Counted from the stretch's first letter, positions 18,572 to 26,527 are shown. The stretch is DNA of 64,000 nucleotides from Buttiauxella noackiae ATCC 51607 (GCF_001654865.1 NZ_LXEO01000017.1:310001-374000); one strand, 5' to 3'. The notes: generated by a model from the letters alone, not told the origin. Numbers and translations: made by a program.

Positions 18572-18640
18572 AAAATCTGACGGCATGAGCTGTGAATTTT
18601 ATGAAGTGCCATCTAACTGCGCAACTCGTAATGTGAGCAC

Positions 18641-18664
18641 GCCACTGCTGGACCCGGCAGTGGC
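18641..18664 (+). terminator. Hairpin between recombinase and AlpA genes
   Basis: GCCACTGC and GCAGTGGC form an 8-base stem; a T-run follows only 20 bases later. It may attenuate read-through from the recombinase gene into the alpA-polymerase operon. Confidence 0.4.
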
Positions 18665-18706
18665 TGCCAGCAGCCTTAACTATTTTTTGCTCAGAGGAGC
18701 CCCGTT

Positions 18707-18895
18707 ATGTACATCACCAGTAAACAGCTTGCTCTCCGCTGGGGCATTTCACCCAGCACGATTGCCAGCGATATCACCCGAAATCCGGCGAAACTCCCTC
18801 CGTTTATCAGGCTGGGCCGTGCTATTCGATTTCCAGTATCTGAGGTGGAGGCCTGGGAACGGCAGCAACTCACGAACATCCAAATTTCACGTTAA
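18707..18895 (+). CDS. AlpA-family excisionase/regulator
   Basis: 62 residues, preceded by GAGGAG at 8 bases. The sequence YITSKQLALRWGISPSTIA followed by PPFIRLGRAIRFPVSEVEAWE is the winged-helix MerR/AlpA fold used by excisionases: a helix-turn-helix, a basic wing and a conserved RFP.SEVEAWE end. It probably bends DNA at the att sites to direct the recombinase to excision and may also regulate the operon. It is the first gene of the short operon that leads into the 200-aa unknown and the polymerase. Confidence 0.85.
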   Translation: MYITSKQLALRWGISPSTIASDITRNPAKLPPFIRLGRAIRFPVSEVEAWERQQLTNIQISR

Positions 18896-18926
18896 AAATA
18901 TTACTTCCTGATAAGGCGAAAAAATT

Positions 18927-19529
18927 ATGACAACTTCAACAACACTCAGCACTGATTACCTGGTGAACTCAAGCGATAAGATCATCCCTGTCTCTGATGT
19001 CAGTGGCATCGGTATCGTTGAAAACCGCCTGTACTTTATTGGCCGGGCAAGCCGCGCACTGCACATTGAGCATTTTGATTCGGACGAGGCTGTGAAAGCC
19101 GCATTTACCGTCTATGCCAGCATTTTCAAAAGCGGCCTGACTGACGAGGCTATTTACGAAGGTAATCGCTGCATTGCCCGACTGAGATTTGTATACGGCA
19201 TCAGCCTGTTTCAGAACGACGAGCAGGCTATCCTGATGCTGATTAACCGCTATGGCGGCACTCTCGTCAGTGAATCAGCCAAATCTGACACTCTTGATGA
19301 TGCATTTCAGGAACTGGCTACCGCTCTTGGCGGTCGCGAATTTGAAGCAATGCGCTTCCGTTGGTTACATGCAAATTGCCTTATCTCCTCACGACTCCTG
19401 CCGATGGTAGAAAAGACCCCGAATGGCGTGGTTATTAAAGTAAGCGATAAGTTTGTTTCGTTCGTCGCGACCAATGACGATGAACACAAAGAGCAACTTT
19501 TTGCGGATATTCGCACAGCCCTTATCTGA
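18927..19529 (+). CDS. Unknown 200-aa protein directly upstream of piPolB
   Basis: Not recognised. An AAGG lies at suitable spacing before the ATG. The protein is acidic, with no signal peptide and no known motif; residues ~25-60 (GIGIVENRLYFIGRASRALH) look like a small beta domain and the rest is helical. It lies 31 bases after alpA and 61 bases before the polymerase start on the same strand, so it is almost certainly co-transcribed with the polymerase. A replication accessory (terminal or single-strand DNA-binding role) is only a guess based on position. Confidence 0.6.
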   Translation: MTTSTTLSTDYLVNSSDKIIPVSDVSGIGIVENRLYFIGRASRALHIEHFDSDEAVKAAFTVYASIFKSGLTDEAIYEGNRCIARLRFVYGISLFQNDEQAILMLINRYGGTLVSESAKSDTLDDAFQELATALGGREFEAMRFRWLHANCLISSRLLPMVEKTPNGVVIKVSDKFVSFVATNDDEHKEQLFADIRTALI

Positions 19530-19590
19530 TTTCCCCTCAATTAGCGGTGTCGATAATGACACCGCACACCTGAATAAGAAAAAAATACTT

Positions 19591-22191
19591 ATGTTTGACA
19601 TGAATGCACTGCTCGCGAATGCGGCTGGCGTGACGCAATCTGACTCCAGACCGACTAAAACACTTGATAGCTTCCCATTACTACCGCAAAAATCAAAAAA
19701 ACGATTGGACGTCAGCAGCCAGTTACATCTTGATATCGGCTTTGACACTGAATATGTCTATAACCCACAGACAAAGCAAAACGACATTCTGTCTTATCAG
19801 AGCTATGTCGTGCTGCCTGATGGAACGGGTGTTCCCGGTATCCTGTACCCCGCCAGCGCCCACAAAAAAGATCGCCTGTCGCTGAAAAACTTTCTCGCGA
19901 AAACCCTGACGCCGCTATTGAAGAATGAGCAGATTAACGAATGGCCGGGTTCGATTACGCTGTATGCTCATTTCCTGCGGGCTGATGTTGCCTCGTTTTC
20001 CGATTTCTGGAGCGATCACAAAATACTGCTGAAAGGAATTCGCAGTACAGTTAGCAGTTTTAAAAACCGCTACGGTATTGATTTTGATGAAGTCGAAAAT
20101 CGTCGTGAAAAAAATAGCCTCATCACGTTTGATAAGCGAACCAGCCCACCCCGTTGCAGCAATGTGACGTTTATCGATACCCTGTTGATCACTCCGGGCG
20201 GTATGGGACTGTCAGAATGTGGTGAACTACTTGGCCTGCCGAAACTGACTATTCCAGCGCCCTATTCGATAAGCGATATGCGACACTATTTAAAGGGGGA
20301 CCGACGCGGTTTCGAGGCCTATGCCTTGCGTGACGCCGAAATAGCAGTGCGTTATGCCTTGCAGGTGAAATCCTTCTGCGCTGAAAGTCTGATGATTACG
20401 CGGGTCCCTGCAACTATTGGTGGGATCGGTGTTTCACGTTTTCTCAAAACCATTAACGAAAGTGGCATATCTTCTGAAATTTGCATGGGCACACGAACGG
20501 TAACGAAACAGTGCTGGAATCCCGAAACCCAGGGGTTCCGAACGGTGAAGACAAGGCAGAGCATACCAGCTAGAGAACTCTATGAAACCTTCCCCATAAA
20601 CTGTTATCACGGCGGTCGTAACGAATGCTACATGATGGGTATTACCCCGGAAAGGGAATGGTATGACTACGATTTAGCAGGTGCTTACACTACTGGGCTG
20701 TTGGATATTTTGCAGCCTGATTACGATAATATTTTCCATAGCCGCAATCCTGAAGATTATTGCGGTCATGTCATGGGATTTGCGCTTGTCAGTTTTCAAT
20801 TTCCGGACTCGGTACGGTTTCCCTGCCTGCCTGTCAGAACCGAACAGTTTGGTCTATTTTTCCCGCTAGCAGGTGAATCGTGGGCTACGGCACCTGAAAT
20901 TGCCCTCGCTTTGTCTCTGGGTGCTGAGATTACAATTCAGCAAGGTATCATCGTTCCATGGCACCTATATGAATCGGGTGATGTTACAAATTCACGTGAA
21001 CAAGAATGCTCGGTGTTTTTACCTTTTGTGCAGCAGGTACGTGAAAACCGTAACCGTCATGCTAAAGGTTCTCTGGAGGAAAAATTCTGGAAAGAGATCG
21101 GAAATTCACTGTATGGAAAACTCGCTCAGGGTCTTCACGCAAAGACTGCATTTGATACCGCCCGTGGGCTGAACAGCCCTCTGCCGCCTTCGTCAGTCAC
21201 CCAGCCATTTTTTGCTGCACATGTCACGGGATTTGTCCGCGCGGTGGTGGGCGAGTTGATGAATGCACTTCCGCCGAATGCAATAGTGGTCAGTGTGACT
21301 ACAGATGGTTTTCTGACAGATGTCTCTCTCGAGAATATCGATATGTCTGGTCCGCTATCTTCACGTTTTCAGGCGTTATGCGACATTGCGGATCCGGGCT
21401 CGTCTATGCTGACCTGTAAACATCAGGTCCGACAACTGGTCGCCATGAAAACCCGGGGGCAGTTGACCTATAAGGAATCAGAAGGCTTCCCAATCGTCCA
21501 CGCACGTGCAGGCGTTAAACCCCCTGCTGATATTCCACGCGACGACTATAACCGCTATATGGTAAATCTCTATATGAACAGGGCTCCGGGTCAGAAGCTC
21601 CGCAGGGGATCTCTCATTTCAACCCGTGATATGTGGTTGAATGAAAGCGATCTGGTCGCTGTTGAGTCCGAGATCAGGTTAAACCTGGAATTCGACTTCA
21701 AACGCCAATTGATAACACCCACGATGAATGAAGGGCATTTGTTAATGCATTCCCGTCCGTGGGATGATATGTCAAAGGCACTTAAGCAACGCCAGCTTTT
21801 CGATGACTGGCGGCAGACACATGCTTTGAAAGATGAAGCCGACTGGGATGACTGGTGTGATTTTCTCTATTGCAGAAACGTTTATACCCCTCTGAAACTG
21901 AAAGTAGGCCAAAATCGAAGCGATGATGTCCTCGTTCGTCTTTTCCTGCGGGCCCTGGCGCAACATCAATGGGGGCTCACGCCCGACGACAAAAAGCGAC
22001 AAACCAGCACTGAGGTCGCAGCATGGCTGGTCGCAGCAGGCTACTCTGTAACAGCCTGTGATGTCAAAAATGCAGGTCGGGCCAAGCTCCCACCTATTAT
22101 CTTTGGTTCCCTGACTTCCAGAATGAATCGCCTGATGGACCTTATAAAGCCTGTATATCCCGGCTTCGCATTGCCCTCGGCAGTGTTGTAA
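19591..22191 (+). CDS. Primer-independent family B DNA polymerase (piPolB), pipolin hallmark
   Basis: 866 residues from the ATG at 19591; the frame is open further upstream but that part overlaps the preceding gene. 3'-5' exonuclease motifs: Exo I DIGFDTEYVY (~residue 50), Exo II-like LYAHFLRADVASF (~130), Exo III YALRDAEIAV (~250). Polymerase motif A is YDYDLAGAYTTGL (~355), motif B is KEIGNSLYGKLAQ (~505), and motif C is VSVTTDGFLTD (~570), with one metal-binding aspartate of the usual DTD. Polymerases of this group (described from E. coli pipolins) copy DNA without a primer or terminal protein and tolerate lesions. Here it should replicate the excised island. The surrounding recombinases, UDG and tRNA-Leu site agree with that class. 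Assignment rests on motifs and context, not on a search. Confidence 0.9.
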   Translation: MFDMNALLANAAGVTQSDSRPTKTLDSFPLLPQKSKKRLDVSSQLHLDIGFDTEYVYNPQTKQNDILSYQSYVVLPDGTGVPGILYPASAHKKDRLSLKNFLAKTLTPLLKNEQINEWPGSITLYAHFLRADVASFSDFWSDHKILLKGIRSTVSSFKNRYGIDFDEVENRREKNSLITFDKRTSPPRCSNVTFIDTLLITPGGMGLSECGELLGLPKLTIPAPYSISDMRHYLKGDRRGFEAYALRDAEIAVRYALQVKSFCAESLMITRVPATIGGIGVSRFLKTINESGISSEICMGTRTVTKQCWNPETQGFRTVKTRQSIPARELYETFPINCYHGGRNECYMMGITPEREWYDYDLAGAYTTGLLDILQPDYDNIFHSRNPEDYCGHVMGFALVSFQFPDSVRFPCLPVRTEQFGLFFPLAGESWATAPEIALALSLGAEITIQQGIIVPWHLYESGDVTNSREQECSVFLPFVQQVRENRNRHAKGSLEEKFWKEIGNSLYGKLAQGLHAKTAFDTARGLNSPLPPSSVTQPFFAAHVTGFVRAVVGELMNALPPNAIVVSVTTDGFLTDVSLENIDMSGPLSSRFQALCDIADPGSSMLTCKHQVRQLVAMKTRGQLTYKESEGFPIVHARAGVKPPADIPRDDYNRYMVNLYMNRAPGQKLRRGSLISTRDMWLNESDLVAVESEIRLNLEFDFKRQLITPTMNEGHLLMHSRPWDDMSKALKQRQLFDDWRQTHALKDEADWDDWCDFLYCRNVYTPLKLKVGQNRSDDVLVRLFLRALAQHQWGLTPDDKKRQTSTEVAAWLVAAGYSVTACDVKNAGRAKLPPIIFGSLTSRMNRLMDLIKPVYPGFALPSAVL

Positions 22192-22218
22192 ATCCTTCAC
22201 GCTAGATACCTGTTTGCT

Positions 22219-22247
22219 AAGCCCACGCTCCCTGTCGTGGGCTTTAC
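22219..22247 (+). terminator. Terminator after piPolB
   Basis: AAGCCCACG and CGTGGGCTT form a 9-base stem with an 8-base loop, followed by a weak T-tract (TACTGTTT). It lies 28 bases after the polymerase stop. Confidence 0.7.
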
Positions 22248-22303
22248 TGTTTGGATGTAATGAGGCACCGGTAATAAAGCTGCTTCCCGCAACCACCACA
22301 ACA

Positions 22304-22320
22304 TGGACAGGTTGAGTCCA
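22304..22320. promoter_or_regulatory. WYL-regulator operator copy 1
   Basis: TGGACAGGTTGAGTCCA, an imperfect palindrome (TGGAC...GTCCA). A second copy in opposite orientation lies at 22389-22405 and a third at 25533-25549. Position upstream of the WYL gene suggests autoregulation. Confidence 0.6.
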
Positions 22321-22388
22321 TAAAAACCATACAGAAAATATATCACTGAATTTTCTGGATTTTATTTTTTAGAAATCCTGCTTCAGCC

Positions 22389-22405
22389 TGGACTCATCTT
22401 GTCCA
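22389..22405. promoter_or_regulatory. WYL-regulator operator copy 2
   Basis: TGGACTCATCTTGTCCA; its reverse complement differs from copy 1 at two of 17 bases. It lies 48 bases before the WYL start codon, with an AT-rich stretch between the two copies that could hold the promoter. Confidence 0.6.
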
Positions 22406-22453
22406 GCACCCTGTTGAAAATATCCTTCCAGCTTCAATTGATTGGATGCCTGA

Positions 22454-23380
22454 ATGGATAAGCATGACAAACTTGGGTATCGCCTTGGATTGATACTGAC
22501 TCGCCTTAACAACGGTGAATCGGTCACGGTGAGTGGGCTCGCTGAAGAGTTTAATGTCTGTGATAAGACCATCCGGCGTGACCTTACGCAGCGGCTGGCT
22601 TATCTCAACCTTCTTCGCTGTGGTAAGAAATATCACCTTCCCGTTGGCGTACTGGGACAGCGCAGCAATACGGACTTGCGCCGATTTACGCGTATTCTGG
22701 GTATTGACGGGTTATTTCCACGCTGGGATGACCGCCTGTTAGGCATATTACTGGGCAATGCCGAAAATAACCCGTTTCTGATCAAACAGCGTCCCTACGA
22801 AAATTGTGGGGTTTTTATGTCTACATTGAATACATTGTCAGACGCGATTCGCGGCAGCAAAAAAATAAGCTTTATGTATAAAGCGAAAAGTTACAGCGCC
22901 ATTGAACCCTATCGTCTCGTCAGTGACAGAGGGATCTGGTATCTCGCTGCCATTGAGGGAGGAGTGCTGAAAAGTTTCGTCATTTCAGCGATGAAACAGG
23001 TTCTCCCCAGTAACATGTCATTTGCCATGTCGCCGGAAATTCATCTGCAAATCGAGAATGCGGAAAGTATCTGGTATGGCGCAGAGCTTACTGAAGTACT
23101 GATGTCAGTTTCTGCACGTGTAGCCCCGTGGTTCTTGCGCCGCGCGCTGTTGCCGGGTCAGGAAATTATTCACACTTCCGCAAGCGGTGATTTGCTCGTG
23201 ATTTCACGGGTGGCTCACTTCGACCAAATAATCCCTCTCATTAAATACTGGATGCCCGAGGTCGAAGTTCTAAAACCAGCATCGATTCGTAATCAGGTTA
23301 AGCAAGACATACGCCTTGCCCTGGAACGATACGAGCAGAATGAAAATACGGAATCAACCGGAGATACCTCTAATGAATAA
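22454..23380 (+). CDS. WYL-domain transcriptional regulator
   Basis: 308 residues. The N-terminal ~65 residues are a DeoR-like winged helix ([23 protein letters not shown]). Residues ~125-200 form the WYL ligand-sensing domain: [20 protein letters not shown], then [12 protein letters not shown], where the W-Y-L triplet is visible. A WCX-like C-terminal domain follows ([23 protein letters not shown]...). WYL proteins sense nucleic acid or nucleotide ligands and often control phage-defence and mobile-element genes. Two operator-like repeats precede it, so it probably represses itself. The next small gene starts 8 bases before its stop, so it leads the three-gene operon WYL-small protein-GTPase. 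WYL regulators are reported in E. coli pipolins. Confidence 0.9.
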   Translation: MDKHDKLGYRLGLILTRLNNGESVTVSGLAEEFNVCDKTIRRDLTQRLAYLNLLRCGKKYHLPVGVLGQRSNTDLRRFTRILGIDGLFPRWDDRLLGILLGNAENNPFLIKQRPYENCGVFMSTLNTLSDAIRGSKKISFMYKAKSYSAIEPYRLVSDRGIWYLAAIEGGVLKSFVISAMKQVLPSNMSFAMSPEIHLQIENAESIWYGAELTEVLMSVSARVAPWFLRRALLPGQEIIHTSASGDLLVISRVAHFDQIIPLIKYWMPEVEVLKPASIRNQVKQDIRLALERYEQNENTESTGDTSNE

Positions 23381-23780
23381 AGATGAAAAAGCGCTCGAGA
23401 ATTTTTTCGAAACCATAGCAGCAGATTTACTCAGCGGTCTTCTTGACGCCAACGATAATGAACAGAATGCGCATCTTAAAGCCTGGCTTGACGCGCCATT
23501 CAATGTGGTTCCCGAAAACCTTCTCAGGCATGCCGAGATGATTTGCAATCACTTCAGTGTTGGTGAAGACGGTCATTTGTTAATGCACGGTATTGATGAT
23601 CAACTGGCCGCAATGAACCTTTCCCGCAAGGAACGCTTCAGCCCTATGAAAAAAGGGGTCGTCGGTTACGCGGCCCCCCGTGATCTGGAAAAAGTGAATG
23701 CCTTGCTAAAAGTAATTATTTCTTATTACGAGTGTGCGTTAATTAAAGCGAAAATGGAGAATAGTGCTAAAGATGAATAA
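23373..23780 (+). CDS. Unknown 135-aa protein between WYL regulator and GTPase
   Basis: I start it at the ATG at 23373, which overlaps the WYL stop and has GGAG about 10 bases before; a longer frame runs inside the WYL gene. The protein is acidic and helical ([21 protein letters not shown]), with no signal peptide or known domain. Tight overlap on both sides (8 bases with WYL, 8 with the GTPase) says it works with one or both. Function not recognised. Confidence 0.6.
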   Translation: MNKDEKALENFFETIAADLLSGLLDANDNEQNAHLKAWLDAPFNVVPENLLRHAEMICNHFSVGEDGHLLMHGIDDQLAAMNLSRKERFSPMKKGVVGYAAPRDLEKVNALLKVIISYYECALIKAKMENSAKDE

Positions 23781-24660
23781 TACAGAAACTAAAAATCGAA
23801 ATCCCGTGAAGGATGCTCTTGAAATATTACCTGAAAATATCAGGGACAGTATTGCACAACGCATCAATGACATTATCAGTTATGAGCCGGTCATTGGCAT
23901 TATGGGAAAGACCGGAGCCGGGAAGTCCAGCTTATGTAATGCGATTTTTAAGGGTGATATTTGTGCAGTCAGCGATGTCGCGGCCTGTACCCGTGAAACG
24001 CAGGAAATGCGCATCCAGTTTGGCAAACGCTCAGTGCGGTTGATTGATATTCCGGGTGTGGGAGAAAATGCTGAGCGTGACGTTGAATATGAACAACTTT
24101 ATCGCGACCTGTTACCACAACTGGATCTGGTTCTCTGGGTGATTAAAGGTGATGACCGCGCCTTTTCTGCGGATGAACATTTCTACAAAAATGTGCTTGC
24201 CCCTGCTGGCGGTGAGGCTAAAACACTGTTTGTGCTCAATCAGGTCGACAAAATTGAGCCATTCCGTGAATGGGATGTTGTCAACGCCCGGCCTTCTCCA
24301 TCCCAGATGCAAAATATCCTCGATAAAGAAGCGTATATCACACAGCGATTTGGGTTTACTGACCATCCGGTGATCGCTGTTGCCGCCAGTGAGGGATACA
24401 ATGTGACCCATTTGGTGGAGGCAATGGTTCGTGCGCTCCCAAAGCACGCTCAAAGCGGCGTCGCTTCTCAGGTGAGAGACGAGCACAAAACCCGTACAGT
24501 TACAGAAGAGGCAACGGAAGGATTCGGTGATACCGTTGATCGCGTTCTTGATGATATTATTGATAACACCCTGCCAGCGCCTTTGCGCGTGGTGGTGAAA
24601 GCCGCCAAAAAAGCTGTAGTCAGTGGGCTCAAAAAGGCCTGGAACTGGATCTTTGGCTAA
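23773..24660 (+). CDS. YfjP/YeeP-type GTPase
   Basis: 295 residues from the ATG at 23773; a GTG at 23764 with GGAG 4 bases before is an alternative start. G-motifs: G1 GKTGAGKSSL (~residue 45), a G2 threonine in ACTRET, G3 DIPGVGE (~90), G4 NQVDK (~155), G5 VAASEG (~205). This is the Era-like group found in CP4-44 and CP4-57 prophages (YeeP, YfjP). The C-terminal ~50 residues form a likely amphipathic helix rich in K, A and V (VVVKAAKKAVVSGLKKAW) that could touch membranes. It is the last gene of the WYL operon and faces the two exported-protein genes. The role in mobile elements is unknown. Confidence 0.85.
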   Translation: MNNTETKNRNPVKDALEILPENIRDSIAQRINDIISYEPVIGIMGKTGAGKSSLCNAIFKGDICAVSDVAACTRETQEMRIQFGKRSVRLIDIPGVGENAERDVEYEQLYRDLLPQLDLVLWVIKGDDRAFSADEHFYKNVLAPAGGEAKTLFVLNQVDKIEPFREWDVVNARPSPSQMQNILDKEAYITQRFGFTDHPVIAVAASEGYNVTHLVEAMVRALPKHAQSGVASQVRDEHKTRTVTEEATEGFGDTVDRVLDDIIDNTLPAPLRVVVKAAKKAVVSGLKKAWNWIFG

Positions 24661-24678
24661 CACCGCTAAAAAAAGTAA

Positions 24679-24696
24679 CGGGAGCAGCAGCTCCCG
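24679..24696. terminator. Bidirectional terminator between GTPase and exported-protein gene
   Basis: CGGGAGC, AGCA loop, GCTCCCG. The minus strand continues TTACTTTTTTT and the plus strand AATTGTTT, so it can stop both converging transcripts. Confidence 0.75.
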
Positions 24697-24719
24697 AATT
24701 GTTTACACCTCAATATTCT

Positions 24720-25112
24720 TCAGAATTTTACAATCCCTGCTTTAATTGCAAGACGGACACATCTATTAGCCTCCTGCATAATGACGTCCTGCGGATATTT
24801 TTTCATTTCCCTATACCCATCGGATTTAGCCATGCTGCCTTCCATTCCGGCATTATCCAGAATGGCCTTCCAGGCATCCCGAACTTTCTTTGAATCTTTT
24901 TCACCTACGCCACCGGAGAGCGTACCAAATAGCTCTTTGGCATTGCTGTTAAGATTTTTGTATTCTGCCGCGTTTGGATCCAGTAACATCGCCATTTGGG
25001 TTGACTGGCGGGTTGCTTCATAACAACGTCCTGCCCTATCAAGCGAAACAGAAGCAGCAATTGAGGTGACAGGCATGATGGCCACAATACATGCAGCAAT
25101 TATCTTTTTCAT
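24720..25112 (-). CDS. Exported protein with conserved cysteine pair (copy 1)
   Basis: 130 residues from the ATG at 25112 (a GTG five codons upstream is less likely). The signal peptide is MKKIIAACIVAIMPVTSIAA. The mature part has two cysteines, in AGRCYEATRQS near its start and in ANRCVRLAIKAG near its end. The same spacing pattern (R-x-C-Y-x-A ... A-x-x-C-V) recurs in the next gene, so the two are probably paralogues forming one disulfide each in the periplasm. It is 42 bases downstream of that gene and probably co-transcribed from the operator-bearing promoter at about 25540. No function recognised. Confidence 0.65.
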   Translation of the reverse strand: MKKIIAACIVAIMPVTSIAASVSLDRAGRCYEATRQSTQMAMLLDPNAAEYKNLNSNAKELFGTLSGGVGEKDSKKVRDAWKAILDNAGMEGSMAKSDGYREMKKYPQDVIMQEANRCVRLAIKAGIVKF

Positions 25113-25154
25113 ATCATTATTACCCACTTGGATGAGAAGGTTGATCTGTTCTGA

Positions 25155-25475
25155 CTACTGTCTGTTTGATGGTTTTCGGTAAAATGTCACACACTTATCT
25201 GCAAACGCTGCCTGCTGGTATGCCCGAGGCAGTTCATTATCCAGGGCGATGGTGTTTTCATTAATCGATTCTTCGTCAACGCCATAACGTTGTAGTTCTC
25301 TCTCCAAATATTTGTAAATTTCAGCAGTGACCTTTTTATCTGACTCCATGAGTTGCCTGTTTATACTGTCCATCGCAAGGTAACAGGCTACACGGTTATT
25401 TACCTGAACAAGCCCGGCATGCGCCTGTGACAAAAAACCCGTGAATAACAGAGCTGCTATTATCATTCTTTTCAT
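25155..25475 (-). CDS. Exported protein with conserved cysteine pair (copy 2)
   Basis: 106 residues from the ATG at 25475 with AAGGA 6 bases before; the longest frame begins inside the operator and lacks a ribosome site. The signal peptide is MKRMIIAALLFTGFLSQAHA. The mature part carries cysteines in VACYLAMDSINRQ and ADKCVTFYRK, matching the layout of the protein encoded downstream. It is small and soluble, presumably periplasmic. A WYL-type operator (25533-25549) lies 58 bases upstream, placing it under the regulator at 22454. Function not recognised. Confidence 0.62.
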   Translation of the reverse strand: MKRMIIAALLFTGFLSQAHAGLVQVNNRVACYLAMDSINRQLMESDKKVTAEIYKYLERELQRYGVDEESINENTIALDNELPRAYQQAAFADKCVTFYRKPSNRQ

Positions 25476-25532
25476 CTTACATCCTTCATTAAGGTGATTT
25501 TTTTGGTTCATTGCAGAGCCTAATGCAATGCG

Positions 25533-25549
25533 AGGACAGGTTATGTCCA
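25533..25549. promoter_or_regulatory. WYL-regulator operator copy 3, upstream of exported-protein genes
   Basis: AGGACAGGTTATGTCCA matches operator copy 1 (TGGACAGGTTGAGTCCA) at 14 of 17 bases. It lies between the stop of the small HTH gene and the start of the exported-protein gene, the expected place for a promoter. Confidence 0.55.
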
Positions 25550-25560
25550 TGTAGAGAAAA

Positions 25561-25797
25561 TTATTTGAATATTCCTTGCCTGACTCGCTCTCTTATCAGA
25601 GGAGCCAACCGCACTTTCCCGGGGGAAATAACTTCCGTTACTGTTTCCACCCTCAATAAGTCCCGTCGCCCTGTCCGACGGGAAACAGAAAACTGCTGGC
25701 AAATATCATTAACCGACAGAGAATTACCGGTATAGAGCTGGAGCAATATCCACCCCAGTCTTTCAGCGATCTTCTCGCCTCGTGACTGACGCATCAT
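25561..25797 (-). CDS. Small DeoR-like HTH protein, truncated relative of the WYL regulator
   Basis: 78 residues. EKIAERLGWILLQLYTGNSLSVNDICQQFSVSRRTGRRDLL aligns with the N-terminal winged helix of the WYL protein at 22454 ([36 protein letters not shown]), but the frame ends where the WYL domain should begin. It may be a genuine stand-alone DNA-binding antagonist or the stump of a decayed regulator. It lies 80 bases inside the right 24-base repeat and upstream of the exported-protein genes on the same strand. Confidence 0.55.
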   Translation of the reverse strand: MMRQSRGEKIAERLGWILLQLYTGNSLSVNDICQQFSVSRRTGRRDLLRVETVTEVISPGKVRLAPLIRERVRQGIFK

Positions 25798-25877
25798 GGG
25801 TACCTGTATGGTTTCGTTTTAACAATCCATCGGACAATTCATCACCTAACATGCTGTAATTTCGATATTCTTTATGC

Positions 25878-25901
25878 GGTGTAAAACTGCCGTTGGGGTA
25901 A
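25878..25901 (+). repeat. 24-base direct repeat, right copy (candidate att site)
   Basis: GGTGTAAAACT, G, CCGTTGGGGTAA: one mismatch from 16041-16064, same orientation. No gene starts near it on the plus strand, which argues against a simple promoter element. A 25-base hairpin (25955-25979: CACG, GGGATC, TGA, GATCCC, CGTG elements) follows about 50 bases to the right. Confidence 0.6.
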
Positions 25902-26092
25902 TAGAGTAATCGTTATCACCCTGTCACTGAGGAATGCGCCATTTGGGCCTAAACCACGAGGGATCTGAGATCCCCCGTGTCTGAACATGTTTATGCGAAC
26001 AGCCTGGAAAAAACGGCATCATCCTCATGCTGTGATGTGCTGCTCATGAAGTGGATTACAAAGATACCTGCTTTCTTCCTGTTCATAACGGG
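25902..26092. other. Gene-free stretch right of the 24-base repeat
   Basis: About 190 bases without a supported gene. It holds an imperfect hairpin at 25955-25979 with GGGATC and GATCCC arms; no T-run follows on either strand, so it is not a typical terminator. Together with the upstream part it makes a gap of about 295 bases between the small HTH gene and the DUF2787 gene. Confidence 0.4.
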
Positions 26093-26527
26093 TCAACAAC
26101 TTTCCTCTGTTACCGTTACCCGGTAAATATCCATAGAGAGATATTCCATAAAATTACTCTCCCACAATGACCAGAGATCATTCTTCTCTGCTGCAAGTGA
26201 AATATCTCCAGCGAGATAATGAAAGACATAATGACCCGACCAGCAAAAGTCTATTTCCTTTTCCAGTTCCGGGTAGACTCTCCCCATGAAACTAAAGTCT
26301 GTGACATAATCGAAATACCATTCGTCATCCTTGTGGATGAACCTCATTTCAACAGGATGAAAGCCACCGGATTCTACGCTGTAATCCGGATCACGGAAAT
26401 TAATGACCACCGCCCTTACCTTCGTTTTCAGCGCGTGCTCTGACAGAAGAGTCGCAATGTGCTGCTGAAATTGTTTTGTTACAGGCAGCGTTAATCCTGC
26501 CTGTTTTAAGACATCCTGGGTTTGCAT
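26093..26527 (-). CDS. DUF2787 family protein
   Basis: 144 residues, preceded by AGGA at 9 bases. The central block AVVINFRDPDYSVESGGFHPVEMRF, followed by YDYVTDFSFMGRVYPELEKEIDF, fits the DUF2787 signature seen in prophages and integrative elements of gamma-proteobacteria. No function is established. It is the downstream-most of a leftward group of four small island genes. Confidence 0.7.
   Translation of the reverse strand: MQTQDVLKQAGLTLPVTKQFQQHIATLLSEHALKTKVRAVVINFRDPDYSVESGGFHPVEMRFIHKDDEWYFDYVTDFSFMGRVYPELEKEIDFCWSGHYVFHYLAGDISLAAEKNDLWSLWESNFMEYLSMDIYRVTVTEESC

Noticed and set aside
22192..22453. Replication origin iterons after the polymerase gene
   Set aside because: The repeats there are two inverted operator-like sites, not tandem iterons, and they match a third copy in another promoter.
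24112..24663. Leftward 183-aa frame opposite the GTPase
   Set aside because: Complete overlap with a gene that has five intact G motifs.
25955..25979. Hairpin as a Rho-independent terminator
   Set aside because: Good arms but no T-run on either strand and no gene ending nearby.
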